From: Rhodospirillaceae bacterium
GTDB taxonomy: Bacteria > Pseudomonadota > Alphaproteobacteria > Rhodospirillales > UBA2165
Length of the DNA: 64,000 nt
Direction: 5' to 3'
NCBI GenBank assembly: GCA_018649725.1
Contig: JABIHH010000016.1
Span: forward strand, 35,415 to 99,414
Below the pieces are notes generated by a model, which was given only the letters and a program-made list of their open reading frames with translations, did no database searches and was not told the origin of the DNA. Both the position numbers and the translations under genes were made by a program. How positions within the stretch are numbered: position 1 is the first letter of the stretch; each line of letters opens with the position of its first letter. Shown here one piece after another: positions 62,198 through 64,000 of the stretch.

Positions 62198-63298
62198 ATG
62201 CCCCTTAACGGAGATGTACTCGACGTTAATACCGAGAACATTTTAAACGCTCTCGATTCCACGGTGGTGGTGATCGATGCGGACGGCAATATTGCCTATC
62301 TCAACAGTGCTGCCGAACAGTTTTTCGCCGGCAGTCTGGCCCAACTGCAAGGCCATGCGATTGGGGAATTGCTGCCGCCGGACAGCCCGTTAATCACCTT
62401 GGTAAAACAAGTGCAGAAAACCGGCAGCAGTGTGTCCGATTACGGTCTCATGCTTGATACACCTCGCATCGTAAAACAGCTGGTGAATGTTCAAGTGACA
62501 GCGCTCGCCGATACTCCAGGTTCAGCCATCCTGACCATATTTGAGCGTTCGATTGTTGATAAAATTGACCGCCAACTAACCCACCGAAATGCCGCGCGCT
62601 CGGTGACCGCGATGTCAGCTATGTTAGCCCATGAAGTTAAAAACCCACTTTCCGGCATTCGCGGTGCAGCTCAATTATTGGAGCAAGGGGTTGGTGAAGA
62701 AGATCAACAGCTAACCCGCCTGATCTGTGATGAGACCGATCGCATTTGTGCATTGGTTGATCGAATGGAAGTGTTTTCTGATCAGCGACCGCTCGACCGG
62801 GAGCCGGTGAATGCGCACAAAGTCCTGGAACGGGTGCGCCAAATTGCGCAAAACGGCTTTGCACGCAACATCCGCATCATCGAAAATTATGATCCTTCAT
62901 TGCCGCACATCGATGGCAATCACGATCAATTGGTGCAGATCTTTTTGAATTTGGTAAAGAATGCGGCTGAGGCAGCACATCCAAGCAATGGCGAGATCGT
63001 CTTAAAAACGGCATATCAGCATAGTGTTCGATTTGCCGTGCCTGGCAGTACGTCGCGCACCCATTTGCCTTTGGTGATCAGCGTGCAGGACAATGGAGAG
63101 GGTATTCCGGCTGATCTTCAGGACCATTTGTTCGATGCCTTTGTGACTTCAAAAACCAATGGATCAGGACTGGGCTTGGCTCTCGTTGCTAAAATCGTCG
63201 ATGACCATGGCGGTGTTATTGAATTTGACTCCCAGCCGGGCAAAACAATATTTCGCGTCATCCTGCCAATGTCGACCGAAATACCAGAGCAGGATTAA
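62198..63298 (+). CDS. ntrB: Nitrogen regulation sensor kinase NtrB
   Basis: 366 residues, no transmembrane helices. An N-terminal PAS domain (about 12-120) is followed by the H-box [17 protein letters not shown] (phosphorylated His) and the ATPase domain: [11 protein letters not shown] (N box), [13 protein letters not shown] (G1) and [19 protein letters not shown] (G2). It phosphorylates NtrC under nitrogen limitation and is controlled by PII. The response regulator gene follows 56 bases later. Confidence 0.95.
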   Translation: MPLNGDVLDVNTENILNALDSTVVVIDADGNIAYLNSAAEQFFAGSLAQLQGHAIGELLPPDSPLITLVKQVQKTGSSVSDYGLMLDTPRIVKQLVNVQVTALADTPGSAILTIFERSIVDKIDRQLTHRNAARSVTAMSAMLAHEVKNPLSGIRGAAQLLEQGVGEEDQQLTRLICDETDRICALVDRMEVFSDQRPLDREPVNAHKVLERVRQIAQNGFARNIRIIENYDPSLPHIDGNHDQLVQIFLNLVKNAAEAAHPSNGEIVLKTAYQHSVRFAVPGSTSRTHLPLVISVQDNGEGIPADLQDHLFDAFVTSKTNGSGLGLALVAKIVDDHGGVIEFDSQPGKTIFRVILPMSTEIPEQD

Positions 63299-63354
63299 GA
63301 GGGGCAGGATTAGGACATGAACAAAAACAGTTATTTTATCAGGGAGTATACACC

Positions 63355-64000
63355 TTGAGTATTTCAACAATTTTAGTAGCCGATGATGATGGCGCTATTC
63401 GGACGGTGTTGAACCAAGCGCTAGGCCGGGCCGGCTATGATGTTAGAACCACGAGTAACGCGGCAACTTTGTGGAAATGGGTCAGTGAGGGCGAGGGCAA
63501 TCTGGTTATCACGGACGTTGTAATGCCCGATGAGAACGGGCTCGATCTCCTGCCTCGCATCAAAAAAATTCGTCCAGAATTAGAGGTCATCGTGATGAGT
63601 GCGCAAAATACGCTGATGACAGCGGTTAATGCGACCCAGCGCGGTGCCTTTGAGTATCTTCCGAAACCCTTCGATTTAACAGAGCTGCTTCATGTTGTTG
63701 AGCGCGCCCTGCAATCGGCGCAAAGCAGTGGTGGCACGCGAAACCGGGATGGAGATGCGGATGGTGACGAGCAATTGCCGCTCATTGGCCGCTCATCCGC
63801 GATGCAGGAGGTTTATCGCTCCCTGGCCCGCCTGATGGGCACCGATCTGACGGTATTGATTACAGGTGATTCTGGAACCGGCAAAGAGCTTGCCGCCCGG
63901 GCGCTGCACGATTATGGCAACCGGAAGAACTTTCCGTTCGTGGCTATCAACATGGCGGCAATCCCGCGCGAGCTAATCGAAAGCGAGCTTTTTGGCCACG
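63355..64000 (+). CDS. ntrC: Nitrogen regulation response regulator NtrC, N-terminal part
   Basis: Runs off the right edge after 215 codons. TTG start ([16 protein letters not shown]...) with GGGAG upstream. Receiver domain: acidic ADDD pocket, phospho-accepting Asp in [12 protein letters not shown] (about residue 55), Lys in YLPKPFD. The sigma-54 AAA+ domain begins near 140 ([18 protein letters not shown]), with Walker A GDSGTGKE, in place of the usual GESGTGKE. Activates sigma-54 promoters of nitrogen genes. Confidence 0.94.
   Translation, partial: MSISTILVADDDGAIRTVLNQALGRAGYDVRTTSNAATLWKWVSEGEGNLVITDVVMPDENGLDLLPRIKKIRPELEVIVMSAQNTLMTAVNATQRGAFEYLPKPFDLTELLHVVERALQSAQSSGGTRNRDGDADGDEQLPLIGRSSAMQEVYRSLARLMGTDLTVLITGDSGTGKELAARALHDYGNRKNFPFVAINMAAIPRELIESELFGH

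Overview
The window is a gene-dense stretch (about 66 protein genes, one tRNA) of a bacterial chromosome that looks like an alphaproteobacterium with roughly 50% GC. This rests on gene order and family types: the run rpoZ - rsh - DUF2062 - pdxJ - acpS - lepB - rnc - era - recO - parC; nrdR - ribD - ribE - ribBX - ribH - nusB - thiL; bamE / cytochrome bc1 chaperone - DUF177 - rpmF - plsX - fabH - ihfA - merR; a fused ispDF; a MucR/Ros regulator; and dusB(nifR3) - ntrB - ntrC. No order or genus is claimed; a motile, respiring heterotroph (motAB, cheW, TRAP transporter, bc1 chaperone, proton-pumping pyrophosphatase) fits best.

Layout. 1-5.7 kb: end of an M23 peptidase overlapping a bactofilin, a PLP-dependent dehydratase, a lytic transglycosylase, then dapA - smpB - a molybdopterin oxidoreductase. 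5.7-11 kb: a more accessory minus-strand block with two small unknown ORFs, a MerR-PAS-adenylate cyclase fusion with palindromic sites around it, a glutathione transferase, thrH, a family 5 uracil-DNA glycosylase and a NYN-domain protein. 11-25.3 kb: plus-strand housekeeping (folate, ppGpp, PLP, acyl carrier protein, signal peptidase, RNase III, Era, RecO, topoisomerase IV), interrupted by a glycosyltransferase and a VOC/GMC oxidoreductase pair. 25.3-31 kb: bioY and a three-gene TRAP transporter with unusually large membrane subunits. 31-36.2 kb: bpt, an RDD protein, motB/motA and a threonine deaminase. 36.3-40.1 kb: cheW, hemB, metY, a small conserved protein and a MucR-like regulator with most zinc ligands missing. 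40.4-47.5 kb: rpiB - glyA - nrdR - riboflavin genes - nusB - thiL. 47.6-55.5 kb: a FliL-like protein, hppA, bamE and the lipid/ribosome cluster. 55.6-58.9 kb: tRNA-Pro(GGG), a Rieske-VOC-VOC cassette, queF, two unknown genes and cutA. 59-64 kb: ispDF, a CcsA-like protein, dusB, ntrB and the first part of ntrC, which leaves the window.

Most of the window is ordinary core genome. The best candidate for something undescribed is the 6-8 kb region: a protein joining a MerR DNA-binding domain to a PAS-like region and a class III adenylate cyclase with its catalytic residues present. A dyad overlaps a promoter-like sequence in front of it, and a related 20-base perfect palindrome lies in front of a tiny ORF just downstream. 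Other leads are the extended TRAP permease, a minus-strand terminator with no gene before it upstream of queF, the Rieske-VOC-VOC cassette, and a two-copy composite palindromic repeat. No CRISPR array, prophage, insertion sequence or integrase was seen. All function calls come from reading motifs and remembered family features; no database search was possible.
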